DNA from: Bacillota bacterium
GTDB taxonomy: Bacteria > Bacillota > Clostridia > Christensenellales > CAG-138
Assembly: GCA_023390655.1 (NCBI GenBank)
Contig: JAEWCL010000015.1
Location: 1-64,000 of the forward strand
Length of the DNA: 64,000 nucleotides
Direction of reading: 5' to 3'
Positions within the stretch are counted from its first letter, which is position 1. Every line of letters starts with the position of its first letter. The notes beneath the pieces are model-generated. The model worked only from the letters and a program-made list of their open reading frames with translations, did not search any database and was not told where the DNA came from. The position numbers and the translations under genes are program-made. Below, in pieces: positions 8,757 to 17,987 of this stretch.

Positions 8757-9875
8757 CTATGTTGATAACCCCTCTGCATTTTTTTTGCTTTTGACCTTCA
8801 TCCATTCGGGCAGCAGTTGCTGAAGACCGCCCTTCTCACGAAGCGCAAGAATCAAGCTCTGAAGCAAAATAAACAAGCACAGCATAAGTCCGGTGGTAAT
8901 GCTCTGCCAATATGGCTCCCTAAGTCCTGAAGCAATCACAATATTGTTGATCGTCTTTAAAGAAAGCAGCCCGAAAAGCGTGCCGATTACATTTCCAACG
9001 CCGCCGGTTAATAATGTCCCGCCGATAATGGCGGATGCAATCGCTTGCATTTCTGCAGCGGTAGCGTTGGAAGCGTTTCCTGCCCCTGTATGCAACAGAT
9101 AGACATAACCGCCGATTCCGGATAACAATCCACACAGCAAATAGGCATAGAATTTTGTGCGTTTTACATTGATGCCCAGCATCAACGCGCTCTGGCCGTT
9201 ACCCCCCACCGCATAGAGGTTGCGTCCGAATCGCGTCCATTTCAGAATTACAAATATAGCAAGCACTATTGTTATCGCTACTATTACACCGAGTTCAATT
9301 CTGGCAGGAATAAAATTACCGGTTTTTCCATAGGAACCGATGCCCGGAATAACGATGCGAAATTGCTTAAGTGCGATAAATGCCTCGTGTATCGCCGTGC
9401 GCGGAACAGCACTCACTATGGTTGTCATGCCTTTTGCAAAGAACATGCCCGCTAAAGTGATAATAAAGGGCTGTATCTCCAAATATGATATCAACACCCC
9501 CTGAATCAGCCCGAATGCTATCCCGATACCCAAAGCAAAACCCACCGAGCCGATTACGCTGCCGCTATGGTCGTCCAGATACACAACACAGGCCATGGTC
9601 ACCAGCGCCGTTATGCCTCCCACAGAAATATCTATGCCGCCTGCTATCATGACGATCGTCATCCCGCAGGAAATCACAATCAAAAACGCATTGTTGTTAA
9701 AAATATCAAGGAACTGCTGCGGATTCAGGAAACCGCCACCCCAAATAAGCATGGCAAGTGCATACATGCCAATGAAAATACAAACCGTTATGGTCAAGAG
9801 CAAATTGGTGTTGGAAATAGGCTCCCTGCATTTTTTCTCCGGTATCCCGGCAAATAGCCCTCTATTATCGGTCAT
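8757..9875 (-). CDS. Sugar ABC transporter permease (RbsC/YjfF type), second subunit
   Basis: Inner-membrane permease of a pentose/hexose importer of the CUT2 class. The 372 residues hold about nine or ten membrane helices and the family signatures VISCGMTIVMIAGGIDISVG, IQPFIITLAGMFFAKG and NLYAVGGNGQSALMLGINV. The last contains the cytoplasmic loop that contacts the ATPase. The ATG overlaps the stop of the first permease by four bases. The gene order (binding protein, ATPase, permease, permease) matches the E. coli ytfQ-ytfR-ytfT-yjfF galactofuranose importer, which is the closest precedent I can name; the actual substrate is inferred. Confidence 0.9.
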   Translation of the reverse strand: MTDNRGLFAGIPEKKCREPISNTNLLLTITVCIFIGMYALAMLIWGGGFLNPQQFLDIFNNNAFLIVISCGMTIVMIAGGIDISVGGITALVTMACVVYLDDHSGSVIGSVGFALGIGIAFGLIQGVLISYLEIQPFIITLAGMFFAKGMTTIVSAVPRTAIHEAFIALKQFRIVIPGIGSYGKTGNFIPARIELGVIVAITIVLAIFVILKWTRFGRNLYAVGGNGQSALMLGINVKRTKFYAYLLCGLLSGIGGYVYLLHTGAGNASNATAAEMQAIASAIIGGTLLTGGVGNVIGTLFGLLSLKTINNIVIASGLREPYWQSITTGLMLCLFILLQSLILALREKGGLQQLLPEWMKVKSKKNAEGLST

Positions 9876-10954
9876 AATGCGAATTCTCCGTTTTCGTTGT
9901 CTTGCTTAGCTTTCGTCGGCTTCTTAAACAACTTATCACGCAACCAAAGAGCATATTCCCTTACAATCGGCGAACCAATTACGACAATGGCTATAATGAC
10001 CAGTGCCTTATAAGCTTTTATCGCCGTCGAAGGAACTTTCATGGCATAAAGCGTAATCGTCAACGCCTGAATGACGAATGCCCCTATCACGGAACCGGTC
10101 AAGCTGAATTTTCCGCCGTTTAGAGCATTGCCTCCGATGGCGACTGCCAAAATAGCGTCCATTTCGATGTCCAATAGAATGGTTTCATGGTTGATAAGCC
10201 CTATTCTGCTGACGGCAATAGACCCCGAAATAGCAGCGCAAACGCCCAATACCATAAATGATAATAGCTTTATAAAAACAGCGTTGATTCCGTTTAGGCG
10301 GGCGGATTTCTCGTTAATGCCAACCGCTTGTGTGTATAATCCGAGATTGGTGAACCTTAAGAGAAGAGAAACCAAAGCCCCAAATAGTATTACAATTATT
10401 ATGGGCGTGGGTATGGGGATGCCTGGAATAAAGCTTCCAATATAGCTCAACAATGGGCTTTCAACAGTAGGCGTCGCTCCGCCGTTTATCCAATATGCGA
10501 TAGAGCGTCCGGCAGAAAACAGTATTAAGGACGCAATCATCGGCTGGATCCTGAATACGGCAACCAGTGTACCGTTGAATGTGCCGAAAATAATCGCAAC
10601 AATACAGCTTGCCAAAAAGGCGGCAAGAATAACCGGCATTGTAATTTGATTCTCTCGAAGGACACGAACAAACACACTGCCCGCTATTGCCGCCGATGCC
10701 CCGACACTAATATCCTGTCCTTTTGACGATGCCGTTACCAGCGTCATACCAATTGCCAAAATAGCAAGTTCGGATGCGCCGTTTAAGATACTGATGATAT
10801 TCCCTGAAAGAACGATATTTCCATTGTTGTTTGTAGTAATAGTCAAAGAGAAGAATCCAACATCTCTGATTAAATTGAAAACGACCAATAAAAGAAGCGC
10901 AAACAGCGGGATAGCCAACTGTGACCTTGCAAATTTCTTGAATGCCTTAGCCAT
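9872..10954 (-). CDS. Sugar ABC transporter permease (RbsC/YtfT type), first subunit
   Basis: A 360-residue CUT2-class permease with eight to ten membrane helices and the motifs ELAILAIGMTLVTASSKGQD and QPMIASLILFSAGRS. The cytoplasmic coupling loop is LYTQAVGINEKSARLNGI. It overlaps the ATPase gene by eight bases and the next permease by four, so the three are one translational unit. With its partner it should form a heterodimeric channel served by the ATPase encoded upstream. Full length; nothing unusual. Confidence 0.92.
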   Translation of the reverse strand: MAKAFKKFARSQLAIPLFALLLLVVFNLIRDVGFFSLTITTNNNGNIVLSGNIISILNGASELAILAIGMTLVTASSKGQDISVGASAAIAGSVFVRVLRENQITMPVILAAFLASCIVAIIFGTFNGTLVAVFRIQPMIASLILFSAGRSIAYWINGGATPTVESPLLSYIGSFIPGIPIPTPIIIVILFGALVSLLLRFTNLGLYTQAVGINEKSARLNGINAVFIKLLSFMVLGVCAAISGSIAVSRIGLINHETILLDIEMDAILAVAIGGNALNGGKFSLTGSVIGAFVIQALTITLYAMKVPSTAIKAYKALVIIAIVVIGSPIVREYALWLRDKLFKKPTKAKQDNENGEFAL

Positions 10955-12467
10955 TTTGAACTGCCTCCCCCGCTATCGTATGCATGACTTTTGCTTGCGT
11001 CATGTCCTCTCCCCCCAATTCGCCCACTATTTTGCGATCCCGCATCACGATGAGCCGCGAGCAGGTGCGAAGCATCTCCTCTATTTCGGATGAAATAAAC
11101 GTGACGCTGACGCCTTCCTCGGCAAGCTTAAGTACAAGCTTCTGTATTTCAACCTTTGTACCGACGTCAATGCCGCGCGTCGGTTCATCCAAAATAAGAT
11201 ACTTTGGATTTGTGAGCAGCCAGCGTGCAAGTATTACCTTTTGCTGATTGCCGCCCGAAAGCGATTTTATAGGCGTATCCGTCGAAGCGGTTTTTATCCC
11301 TAATAATCTGATGTACTTTTCCGCAAAGGCTTCCGCTTCCATTTTGGAAAACGGCTGAAAAAATCCTTTCATGACCTGTAATGCAAGGATCATATTTGCA
11401 CGCACGGACAGATCCTCAACAATACCGTCCTGTTTTCTGTCTTCGGGTAGATAGCCAATGCCATACCGCATCGCGTCCTTGGGCTTGGATATTTTAACGT
11501 TTCTTCCGTTTACCTTCACCCGGCCGCCGGTAATTTTATCAGCGCCGAAGATCGCGCGTACACTTTCGCTTCGACCAGAGCCAAGAAGTCCGGTAAACCC
11601 GTTTACCTCTCCGTTGTGAATTTTGAAGTCGAACGCATTTATGCCCGCCGCACTGCACAACCCACATGCCTCGAAAACGGGGACGGCATCCTCTTTGACT
11701 TCTTGTAATGGCTTTTGGCTTTGCAACGCTGAAATATCGTCAAGATCTTTACCCATCATCTTTGAAATGAGCTGTATGCGCGGCAGATCCTTTATTTCGT
11801 ATTCTCCTACAAGTTCGCCGTTGCGTAAAACGGTTATCCTGTCGCATATCTCATATACCTGTTCAAGAAAATGTGTTATGAAAATAATGCCTACGCCGCG
11901 GGACTTCAGTTCGCGCATAAGAGCGAAAAGCTTTTTGACCTCGTGTTCGTCCAGCGAGGAGGTCGGCTCGTCTAGGATGAGTACTTTGCAGTCCATATCC
12001 ACGGATCGGGCAATGGCTACCATCTGCTGTACAGCCAGTGAGCAAGTTGCAAGTTGCTGTGTGGCTCTCGCCGGGATATTCAATTTTTCAAGTATCTCTG
12101 TCGTCTTTTTTTCTATTGAGCGCCAATTTACAAAACGGTAGTTGCCCCGCCCTATAAACATGTTTTCGGCAACTGTAAGATTGGGGCAGAGGGTTATCTC
12201 CTGATAAACAGTGCTAATGCCTAAATTCTGAGCCTCTTGAGGCGATTTTACCGTTATTTCTTTGCTGCTGCCCGCTATATGGATTTGGCCTGAATCTTTC
12301 GGGTATACGCCTGTTAGAACTTTGATCAAGGTGGACTTGCCGGCTCCGTTCTCACCCATCAGGGCGTGAACTTCGCCTTTACAAAGTGTGAAATCCACAT
12401 TTTGCAAAGCGCGCACGCCTGGAAATGCTTTACAGATTGCCCGCATAGATAAAACGACGTCTTGCAT
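10947..12467 (-). CDS. Sugar ABC transporter ATP-binding protein, two ATPase domains
   Basis: Cytoplasmic ATPase of the CUT2 sugar importer. The 506 residues are two fused nucleotide-binding domains. The first has Walker A GENGAGKSTLIKVL and Walker B LILDEPTSSLDEHE. The second has a degenerate Walker A (LLGSGRSESVRAIFG), signature SLSGGNQQKVILARWLL and Walker B LILDEPTRGIDVG. One regular and one degenerate site is the normal state for RbsA, MglA and YtfR. It lies 126 bases after the binding-protein gene, with a hairpin between them. Confidence 0.94.
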   Translation of the reverse strand: MQDVVLSMRAICKAFPGVRALQNVDFTLCKGEVHALMGENGAGKSTLIKVLTGVYPKDSGQIHIAGSSKEITVKSPQEAQNLGISTVYQEITLCPNLTVAENMFIGRGNYRFVNWRSIEKKTTEILEKLNIPARATQQLATCSLAVQQMVAIARSVDMDCKVLILDEPTSSLDEHEVKKLFALMRELKSRGVGIIFITHFLEQVYEICDRITVLRNGELVGEYEIKDLPRIQLISKMMGKDLDDISALQSQKPLQEVKEDAVPVFEACGLCSAAGINAFDFKIHNGEVNGFTGLLGSGRSESVRAIFGADKITGGRVKVNGRNVKISKPKDAMRYGIGYLPEDRKQDGIVEDLSVRANMILALQVMKGFFQPFSKMEAEAFAEKYIRLLGIKTASTDTPIKSLSGGNQQKVILARWLLTNPKYLILDEPTRGIDVGTKVEIQKLVLKLAEEGVSVTFISSEIEEMLRTCSRLIVMRDRKIVGELGGEDMTQAKVMHTIAGEAVQNG

Positions 12468-12512
12468 AGGTTAACCATCCTTTAATAGTTGGGAAAGCTT
12501 TTTAAGATAGCA

Positions 12513-12549
12513 GTGTGGAGTATGCGGAAACCATCCATATACTCCACAC
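12513..12549 (-). other. intercistronic hairpin between binding protein and ATPase genes
   Basis: Perfect 11-bp inverted repeat, arms 12513-12523 and 12539-12549, loop 15 bases, with no clear U-run after it on the minus strand. In other sugar ABC operons such hairpins protect or partly terminate the message after the binding-protein gene, so that binding protein is made in excess. That role is inferred here. Confidence 0.6.
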
Positions 12550-12593
12550 CGCGATGTTTGATAAGTTCCTGCTATTTGACGAAGCCTTATCGG

Positions 12594-13637
12594 TTATTCG
12601 CCCAAACCGTATGTATCAATGTCCGCCTGCGTAATGGTCGTTGCATCAAAACCACGCTCTTGGGAAATAACCTTCTTTTCCGTAATCGTCCCGCCGGCTT
12701 CAAGTTTCTTTATCATCTCATCAATTACAGAAGCCTGGAAGGGGCTGCACTGGCCGTCATAGTTCCAATTTCCTGCAAGCAGTTCCCTAAGCGCCCATTT
12801 GTTGCAGTCGAAGCCCATGATAATGACATCCTTACCAACACCATGGGTGATACCGGCTTCATCCAGCGCTGCAACGGCTCCCTTTGCCATACCATCATTT
12901 TCGGCGTAGATCACGTTGAATTTGTCACCGGAATTGATGACTGCTTCTACAATTTTCTTTGCCTCGGCTTCATCCCATGTAGCGGTCTGCTGTACAACCT
13001 TTGTCATGGTACCGGCTGCAAATTCAGCATCTAACGCGGCTGTGCGGCCAATCTGCGCATCGCTGCCCATTGCGCCCTGAATGTGGATGACCTGATACGA
13101 ATCAAGCTTCTGCGCCTTCAACCACTCCACAGCCGTGACGCCTTCCTGTGCCATATCCGAAACAACAGCAGCCTCATACAGGCTTTCGTTGGCGTTTAGC
13201 ATACGGTCAAACAGGAATACTTTGATGCCGGCTTCCTGAGCGCTGGCAAGAACAGCATCCCAACCATCCGTAGCGGCGGCTGAGATCAGAAGATAGTCTA
13301 CGCCGTCGGTGATAAACTGTCCTGCTGCATTCAACTGCTCATCATTCTTCAGGCTGTAGAATGTCGAGACTGCGTACCCGTTCGCTTCTGTGAATACTTT
13401 TTCAAAGTCTGCCACATTCGCCGCGCGATAACCGGACTCGGCCGGTGGATTGTTGACAATGCCAACCTTGATCAATTTATCGCCCGGCGCAGCAACGTCG
13501 GGCGCCTTCGTTTCGGCAGGCGGTGCAGCCTCGGTTGCCGCCGGCGGGTTATTGGCCGCCGCCGGCGTTTGCGCCGCGCACGCAACCATCCCGAATACCA
13601 GCATTACCGCAATAAGAACAGCAATAAGCTTTTTCAT
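12594..13637 (-). CDS. Sugar-binding lipoprotein of the ABC importer
   Basis: Extracytoplasmic substrate-binding protein (347 residues) of the importer encoded immediately downstream. It has a lipoprotein signal (MKKLIAVLIAVMLVFGMVAC, lipid-attachment Cys20), an Ala/Pro/Glu-rich linker to about residue 52, then a periplasmic-binding-protein type 4 fold starting KVGIVNNPPAESGYRAANV. Shared family motifs are GAMGSDAQIGRTAALD and YAENDGMAKGAVAALDEAG. Its own promoter sits at 13701-13729 and TTTTGGAGGAAACAG precedes the ATG. It is clearly related to the second binding protein at 13928-14932, but that one differs in the ligand-side loops. Confidence 0.92.
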   Translation of the reverse strand: MKKLIAVLIAVMLVFGMVACAAQTPAAANNPPAATEAAPPAETKAPDVAAPGDKLIKVGIVNNPPAESGYRAANVADFEKVFTEANGYAVSTFYSLKNDEQLNAAGQFITDGVDYLLISAAATDGWDAVLASAQEAGIKVFLFDRMLNANESLYEAAVVSDMAQEGVTAVEWLKAQKLDSYQVIHIQGAMGSDAQIGRTAALDAEFAAGTMTKVVQQTATWDEAEAKKIVEAVINSGDKFNVIYAENDGMAKGAVAALDEAGITHGVGKDVIIMGFDCNKWALRELLAGNWNYDGQCSPFQASVIDEMIKKLEAGGTITEKKVISQERGFDATTITQADIDTYGLGE

Positions 13638-13700
13638 GGTACTGTTTCCTCCAAAATATTATTGAAGGTCTGCATTCGCTGATGCATCCGCTTCATTTCT

Positions 13701-13729
13701 CTTATAGCATATAAAAAAACGCATACCAA
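13701..13729 (-). promoter_or_regulatory. promoter of the sugar ABC operon
   Basis: Minus-strand -35 TTGGTA (13724-13729), 17-base spacer, -10 TATAAG (13701-13706), about 60 bases before the binding-protein ATG. The -35 is imperfect, which fits an activated promoter. Confidence 0.55.
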
Positions 13730-13742
13730 TAACTCTGGAAGA

Positions 13743-13840
13743 ACCGCATAAAAATCTCAACCATCTCGGTTAGATTACAAACCGCCGTAAGTTCACACAT
13801 ATTTGGAAGACTGCGGTGGTAAAAATTTTCCTACCGCATA
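13743..13840. promoter_or_regulatory. candidate binding sites for the AraC-type response regulator
   Basis: ACCGCATA occurs twice, at 13743-13750 (directly upstream of the -35) and at 13833-13840. The second copy is half of an inverted repeat, TGCGGTGG (13812-13819) with CTACCGCA (13831-13838). The placement suits direct-repeat recognition by the response regulator encoded at 16374-17987. No binding evidence beyond position and repetition. Confidence 0.35.
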
Positions 13841-13888
13841 CCGTAAAAAAACGACTGCCGAAAAATGTCGAACCGGATCAATGCTACA

Positions 13889-13919
13889 TATATATAAAGG
13901 CTCCGCACAGCACGGAGCC
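13889..13919 (-). terminator. terminator of the regulatory operon
   Basis: Minus-strand stem GGCTCCG (13913-13919) with CGGAGCC (13899-13905), seven-base loop, followed by TTTATATATAT. It closes the regulator/kinase/sensor operon ten bases after the stop at 13928 and separates it from the transporter promoter. Confidence 0.7.
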
Positions 13920-13927
13920 CTTGATCT

Positions 13928-14932
13928 TCAATATTCTCTGGCGTCAATCATTTCCTGCGTGATGGTGAAGCAGTCGAACCATGTTTCATTGATGTACTTT
14001 TCCTGCTCAACCGGCTCGCCGCGCTCCATCTGCCATATGATATCTGCAACATAGGGTCCCTGAAGCGGATTGCATTCCACATTCAGGGCGATTTTCCCTT
14101 CCAAGCAGCGGGTAAGCCCCAGCCTTGTCGCGTCGAACGAAATCACGATCACGCCGCCATCGGCGTTGCATTTGAGGCCGGCTTCTTCCATTGCATCTAT
14201 CGCGCCAAGCGCCTCTCCGTCATTTTCACAGTAGACAATGTCGACATCCGTTGTTTTTTCAAGGATGCTGCCCATGACCTCATACGCCTTGGCCCGCGTA
14301 AAATCGCCGGGCTCCTGCGCAACAATCTGCCAATTGGAATGACGCAGCGCGCCCTGTTCGAGCGCGGTAGTACGGCCAATCTGTGCGGAGGAACCGATCG
14401 TCCCCTGAATATGAACAATACGCACAGGCTCTTCCGTTTTCTGCTGTTTTTCTAAAAGCCCCTCAAGCCACCGAACGGCGGTTTCGCCCTCCTTGCGGAA
14501 ATCGGAGCCGATGTACGCCGCATACAAACTCCGGTCCTCCACCTCGATATCACGGTCAATCAAAATAACGGGAATGCCTGCCTCCTTCGCCTCCTGCAAT
14601 ATTGAATCCCATCCCGCTTCAAGTCCTGGCGCAATAACAATATAATCCACGCCTTGCTGGATAAATGTACGTACCGCCCTGAGCTGGTTTTCCTGCTCGT
14701 TGCGTGCATCGTCAAAAATAAGTTCGTATCCGTTTTCTTCGCTCAACGCGGCCTTCATACTCTCGGTGTTGGCCACCCGCCACTCGGATTCGGCACCGAC
14801 TTGTGAAAAACCGACCAAAATGAGATTCCCGATGTCTTCTTCGGAAGTTTTCGCTGTCAGCGATGTCGTATTTGTGCAGCCGGAGAGCGACAGCGACAGG
14901 CACAATGCGATAAAAAGCATTCGTTTTATCAT
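13928..14932 (-). CDS. YtfQ-like binding lipoprotein, probable sensor partner of the kinase
   Basis: A 334-residue lipoprotein (signal MIKRMLFIALCLSLSLSGC, lipid-attachment Cys19) with a type 4 sugar-binding fold. Motifs resemble E. coli YtfQ: LVGFSQVGAESEWRVANTES, IQGTIGSSAQIGRTTALEQ, YCENDGEALGAIDAMEEAG and NVECNPLQGPYVADI. Its ATG overlaps the histidine-kinase stop by four bases, while the transporter has a separate binding protein and promoter. That arrangement, a binding protein co-translated with a LytS/YesM-type kinase, is the hallmark of binding-protein-dependent sensing as described for XylFII-LytS. Transport use cannot be excluded. Confidence 0.88.
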   Translation of the reverse strand: MIKRMLFIALCLSLSLSGCTNTTSLTAKTSEEDIGNLILVGFSQVGAESEWRVANTESMKAALSEENGYELIFDDARNEQENQLRAVRTFIQQGVDYIVIAPGLEAGWDSILQEAKEAGIPVILIDRDIEVEDRSLYAAYIGSDFRKEGETAVRWLEGLLEKQQKTEEPVRIVHIQGTIGSSAQIGRTTALEQGALRHSNWQIVAQEPGDFTRAKAYEVMGSILEKTTDVDIVYCENDGEALGAIDAMEEAGLKCNADGGVIVISFDATRLGLTRCLEGKIALNVECNPLQGPYVADIIWQMERGEPVEQEKYINETWFDCFTITQEMIDAREY

Positions 14933-16377
14933 GCTTTCATCTCCCCATCGTTCTTTTTCATAGGCATCGTCACAATAACTTTTGTGCCGGCATCCGGTGC
15001 GCCGTCAATCGTCAAACCGTATTCCTTGCCAAACAATATTTGTATCCTCTGGTGCACTGTCCTGAGCCCAAACCCCTCTCTGCTGTCAGTCACCAACGAT
15101 GCCCGCACCGCGTCCAGCCGTTCCTTCTGCATGCCGAATCCGTCGTCCGTCACCTCAAGGATCAAATAACTTCCCTGGGCCCGGCCGGTTACGTGGATAA
15201 ACCCTTTGCGGCGGCTGATTTTTATACCGTGATACAGTGCGTTTTCCACCAGCGGCTGCAGCGTAAGCTTGGGAAGTATGTAGCATTTGAGTTCATCCGG
15301 AATGTCAATCTCATATTCCATCATATCCCGGTAGCGCATCTGCTGAATTTCCAGATAGCTTCGTATATGCTGCTGCTCTTCCTCCAGCGTGATCACATTC
15401 TGCCCCCGGCTTAAAGAAAAGCGGAAGTAATTGGACAGGCTGCTGATCATCGTGACCGCTTCGTTAATTTCTCCGGACTCAATCAACCAGATAATCGTAT
15501 CCAACGTGTTGTAGAGAAAATGCGGGTTCATCTGCGCCTGCAACAGCGCGAGCATGGTACGGCGGCGCTGTTTTTCCTGCTCCGCATTCTTATCAATTTG
15601 CTGCTTCAACCGCCCAACCATGCTCTCAATGCCATCAGAAAGAAGCTGCACTTCTTCCACATCGGCCTGAATGGGTTCGCATACGAGCAGACTGCCCTTG
15701 CCTATCGCCTCCAGTCGCTCGCAAATGCGCTCTATCGGATCTACAATCCTGCGGCTGAGCTTTCTTGAATAGCTCAGAAGGAAGGACAACAGCGCCAGCG
15801 CCAGAACGACGATTGCGACCATCAGCGTAACCATATTCGTAATCATGGTCGTCTGCAGAACGTCCAGATGCACCGCCTCATAATAAAGATAGGTGTACAT
15901 GTACTCCTGGATCAATTCCGTTGTAACGTAAATGTTGTTGTTAAGCTGATCCATACGGGAATCATATTTTTGCGTATCCGCAATTTGCTGCATCTTATCC
16001 TTCAGATTGTGGCATAAATTCAGCACGCTGCCCACGGCGCGAAGACTGTTTTTCTCCGTAGTCGTTTCAATTAATTTACTCGCGATTGTCTCTGCGGATT
16101 GCACTTCCTCAAGCGGCAGGCCTTCCGAATACTGACTATCGATCACATAATAGTACATTTTAAGGTCGACATCTTTTTTGAAATCACGGTTGAAGTCGGA
16201 AGCTGTCGTGACGTTGTTTAAGATCGCATTATACTGCAACGCATACCCGGTGCCAATAGATGCGACCACAACGATGACCAGCATCAACGGTATGGTGACG
16301 ATCAGTATCATCTTCCACAGTTTGCTCTGCATGCTGATTTTACCGTTGCTTTTACCCAAACGGATTGTTCCGGTCAC
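14929..16377 (-). CDS. YesM/LytS-type sensor histidine kinase
   Basis: Membrane sensor kinase of the sugar system, 482 residues from GTG 16377. That GTG overlaps the regulator stop (GTGA) and has GGAGG six bases before it, which is why I prefer it to the ATG at 16413 inside the regulator gene. Two membrane helices (about 23-46 and 178-202) bracket a mostly helical extracytoplasmic domain of about 130 residues, followed by a HAMP linker, the phospho-acceptor H286 (LQAQMNPHFLYNTLDT) and an ATPase domain (PLVENALYHGI, VTDDGFGM, EGFGLRTVHQRI). The sensor region probably contacts the lipoprotein encoded next. Confidence 0.93.
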   Translation of the reverse strand: MTGTIRLGKSNGKISMQSKLWKMILIVTIPLMLVIVVVASIGTGYALQYNAILNNVTTASDFNRDFKKDVDLKMYYYVIDSQYSEGLPLEEVQSAETIASKLIETTTEKNSLRAVGSVLNLCHNLKDKMQQIADTQKYDSRMDQLNNNIYVTTELIQEYMYTYLYYEAVHLDVLQTTMITNMVTLMVAIVVLALALLSFLLSYSRKLSRRIVDPIERICERLEAIGKGSLLVCEPIQADVEEVQLLSDGIESMVGRLKQQIDKNAEQEKQRRRTMLALLQAQMNPHFLYNTLDTIIWLIESGEINEAVTMISSLSNYFRFSLSRGQNVITLEEEQQHIRSYLEIQQMRYRDMMEYEIDIPDELKCYILPKLTLQPLVENALYHGIKISRRKGFIHVTGRAQGSYLILEVTDDGFGMQKERLDAVRASLVTDSREGFGLRTVHQRIQILFGKEYGLTIDGAPDAGTKVIVTMPMKKNDGEMKA

Positions 16378-17987
16378 TGCTTTCCTCCTCTGCGGTATTC
16401 GCTGGGCGTGCAACCAGACACCTTTTTAAACACAAAGCTGAAATAATGCGGGTCCTTATATCCCACGGAAAACGCAATTTCGCTCGAACGCTTGTCGGTT
16501 TGGCGGAGCATACGCTTCGCTTCGGCAATTCGCCTGCCAGTCAGGTATTCCACAAAGGTTTGCCCCACTTCCTGACTGAACATCGCCGAAAAATAATTTG
16601 GACTAATGTTCACTTTTTTGGCCACCGTATCGAGTGAGATCGACTCCTCCGAATAATGCTCATTAATGAAATCAATTGCTTTGATCAGCAAGTCGCGCTG
16701 CTGCTTTTTGTTTTCGCTGTCGCGCGACTCAATCGCCTGTTTCATAACCTGGCGTATATATTGTCGGGCTTCCTCGGGCGTTGAAATGTTGTCCTTCGGC
16801 CGAAGCTCAATATTCCAAAAAATATCTGCCCGACAGCCAATCGAGTCCAGATACTCCGCTGCCGCGAAGTAAGCCGTCATCGTCAGATACCGACAGAACA
16901 TGGTCAGAGGAACGGCTTCTTCGTGCGCGTTTTGCAGCATCCGGCTAATAAAAGGGTCGATCTCTTCCAACGTTCCGCTGCTGAAAAAGTTTCTGAAACG
17001 CTCCTGGCAAACCTCCTTATCTCCTTTATCCGCCCATGAACTGTCTTTACGAGAAAGCCGGATGCCCGCTTCGGACAGTATATGCTCCTTTGGGCACAGA
17101 TAACGGTACGACAAAATACGGCTCGCCTCCGTAAAGCATGCAGGAATTGCACTAAGACGTGATACGGGCGTACCGCAGGCGATATACCAGTCCACTTCAC
17201 GTCCCGCCGTAGCGCAGCGGCCGCTGATATTTGCAACGCAATCAAGAGTTCGCTGCGCGATATCGTCCTTCCCGCCCTTTATTAAAACAGCATATGTCAT
17301 AACATTCCAGCGGAACAATAACAGATCTCGATGGCTGATGATATGTTGCGTCACTTTGTCCTGTACCGCCGCAAGCGTATTCGTATAGCTTTCGGGCGCG
17401 CTGCCGTCGTATTCGGCATTGTTCAGCGAGAAAAGTACAATATTGTAATATAGGGCATTGATATCGATTTCCAATGATTTCGCGGTTTCGGAGATTTCCA
17501 GTACGCTTAAGCCGCCGGTCACGATTTTCTCGAAGAACCGCCTGCGGGAAAACATTTCATACTCTTGCGCCTCCCGCTGAAATTTTTCGATATATTCCTG
17601 TTGCTGCCGCTCTTCTTCCATTTTTTTATGCAGCGCAATCAGAACCTCTACCATCTTTCCCTTTAAAATCGGCTTGAGCAAATATTGGTCTACACCCATA
17701 CGAATTGCCTGCTGCGCATAGGAGAAATCATCGTATCCGCTGATGATGACAATTTTTGTCCTGGGCAGCTCTTTTCGTACCAACTCGATTAATGCCAGCC
17801 CATCCATGAACGGCATTTTAATATCTGTAATTAAAAGGTCTGGCTGAATTTGACGAATCATGGGCAACGCAAGCTCGCCATCCGAAGCATCGCCGGCATA
17901 CTCAAAGCCGTGCTGCTCCCAGCGAATGTTATTGCGTATGCCTTCACGCACCACAACTTCATCCTCGACAAGAAAGATCTTGAACAT
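16374..17987 (-). CDS. YesN-type response regulator with AraC DNA-binding domain
   Basis: Cytoplasmic transcription regulator of 537 residues. The receiver domain (1-125) has acidic residues E8-D9-E10, phospho-acceptor D55 in LLITDIKMPFMDG and the conserved Lys in DQYLLKPIL. A long helical middle region (about 130-420) is typical of YesN proteins. Two AraC-type helix-turn-helices follow (about 435-535: SLDTVAKKVNISPNYFSAMF and SSEIAFSVGYKDPHYFSFVF). It is first in the regulatory operon; AAGGAAG precedes the ATG. The likely target is the promoter at 13701-13729. Confidence 0.94.
   Translation of the reverse strand: MFKIFLVEDEVVVREGIRNNIRWEQHGFEYAGDASDGELALPMIRQIQPDLLITDIKMPFMDGLALIELVRKELPRTKIVIISGYDDFSYAQQAIRMGVDQYLLKPILKGKMVEVLIALHKKMEEERQQQEYIEKFQREAQEYEMFSRRRFFEKIVTGGLSVLEISETAKSLEIDINALYYNIVLFSLNNAEYDGSAPESYTNTLAAVQDKVTQHIISHRDLLLFRWNVMTYAVLIKGGKDDIAQRTLDCVANISGRCATAGREVDWYIACGTPVSRLSAIPACFTEASRILSYRYLCPKEHILSEAGIRLSRKDSSWADKGDKEVCQERFRNFFSSGTLEEIDPFISRMLQNAHEEAVPLTMFCRYLTMTAYFAAAEYLDSIGCRADIFWNIELRPKDNISTPEEARQYIRQVMKQAIESRDSENKKQQRDLLIKAIDFINEHYSEESISLDTVAKKVNISPNYFSAMFSQEVGQTFVEYLTGRRIAEAKRMLRQTDKRSSEIAFSVGYKDPHYFSFVFKKVSGCTPSEYRRGGKQ

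Noticed and set aside
16378..16413. Histidine kinase start at ATG 16413
   Set aside because: It would overlap the regulator gene by 40 bases without a ribosome site; GTG 16377 has GGAGG and a GTGA overlap.
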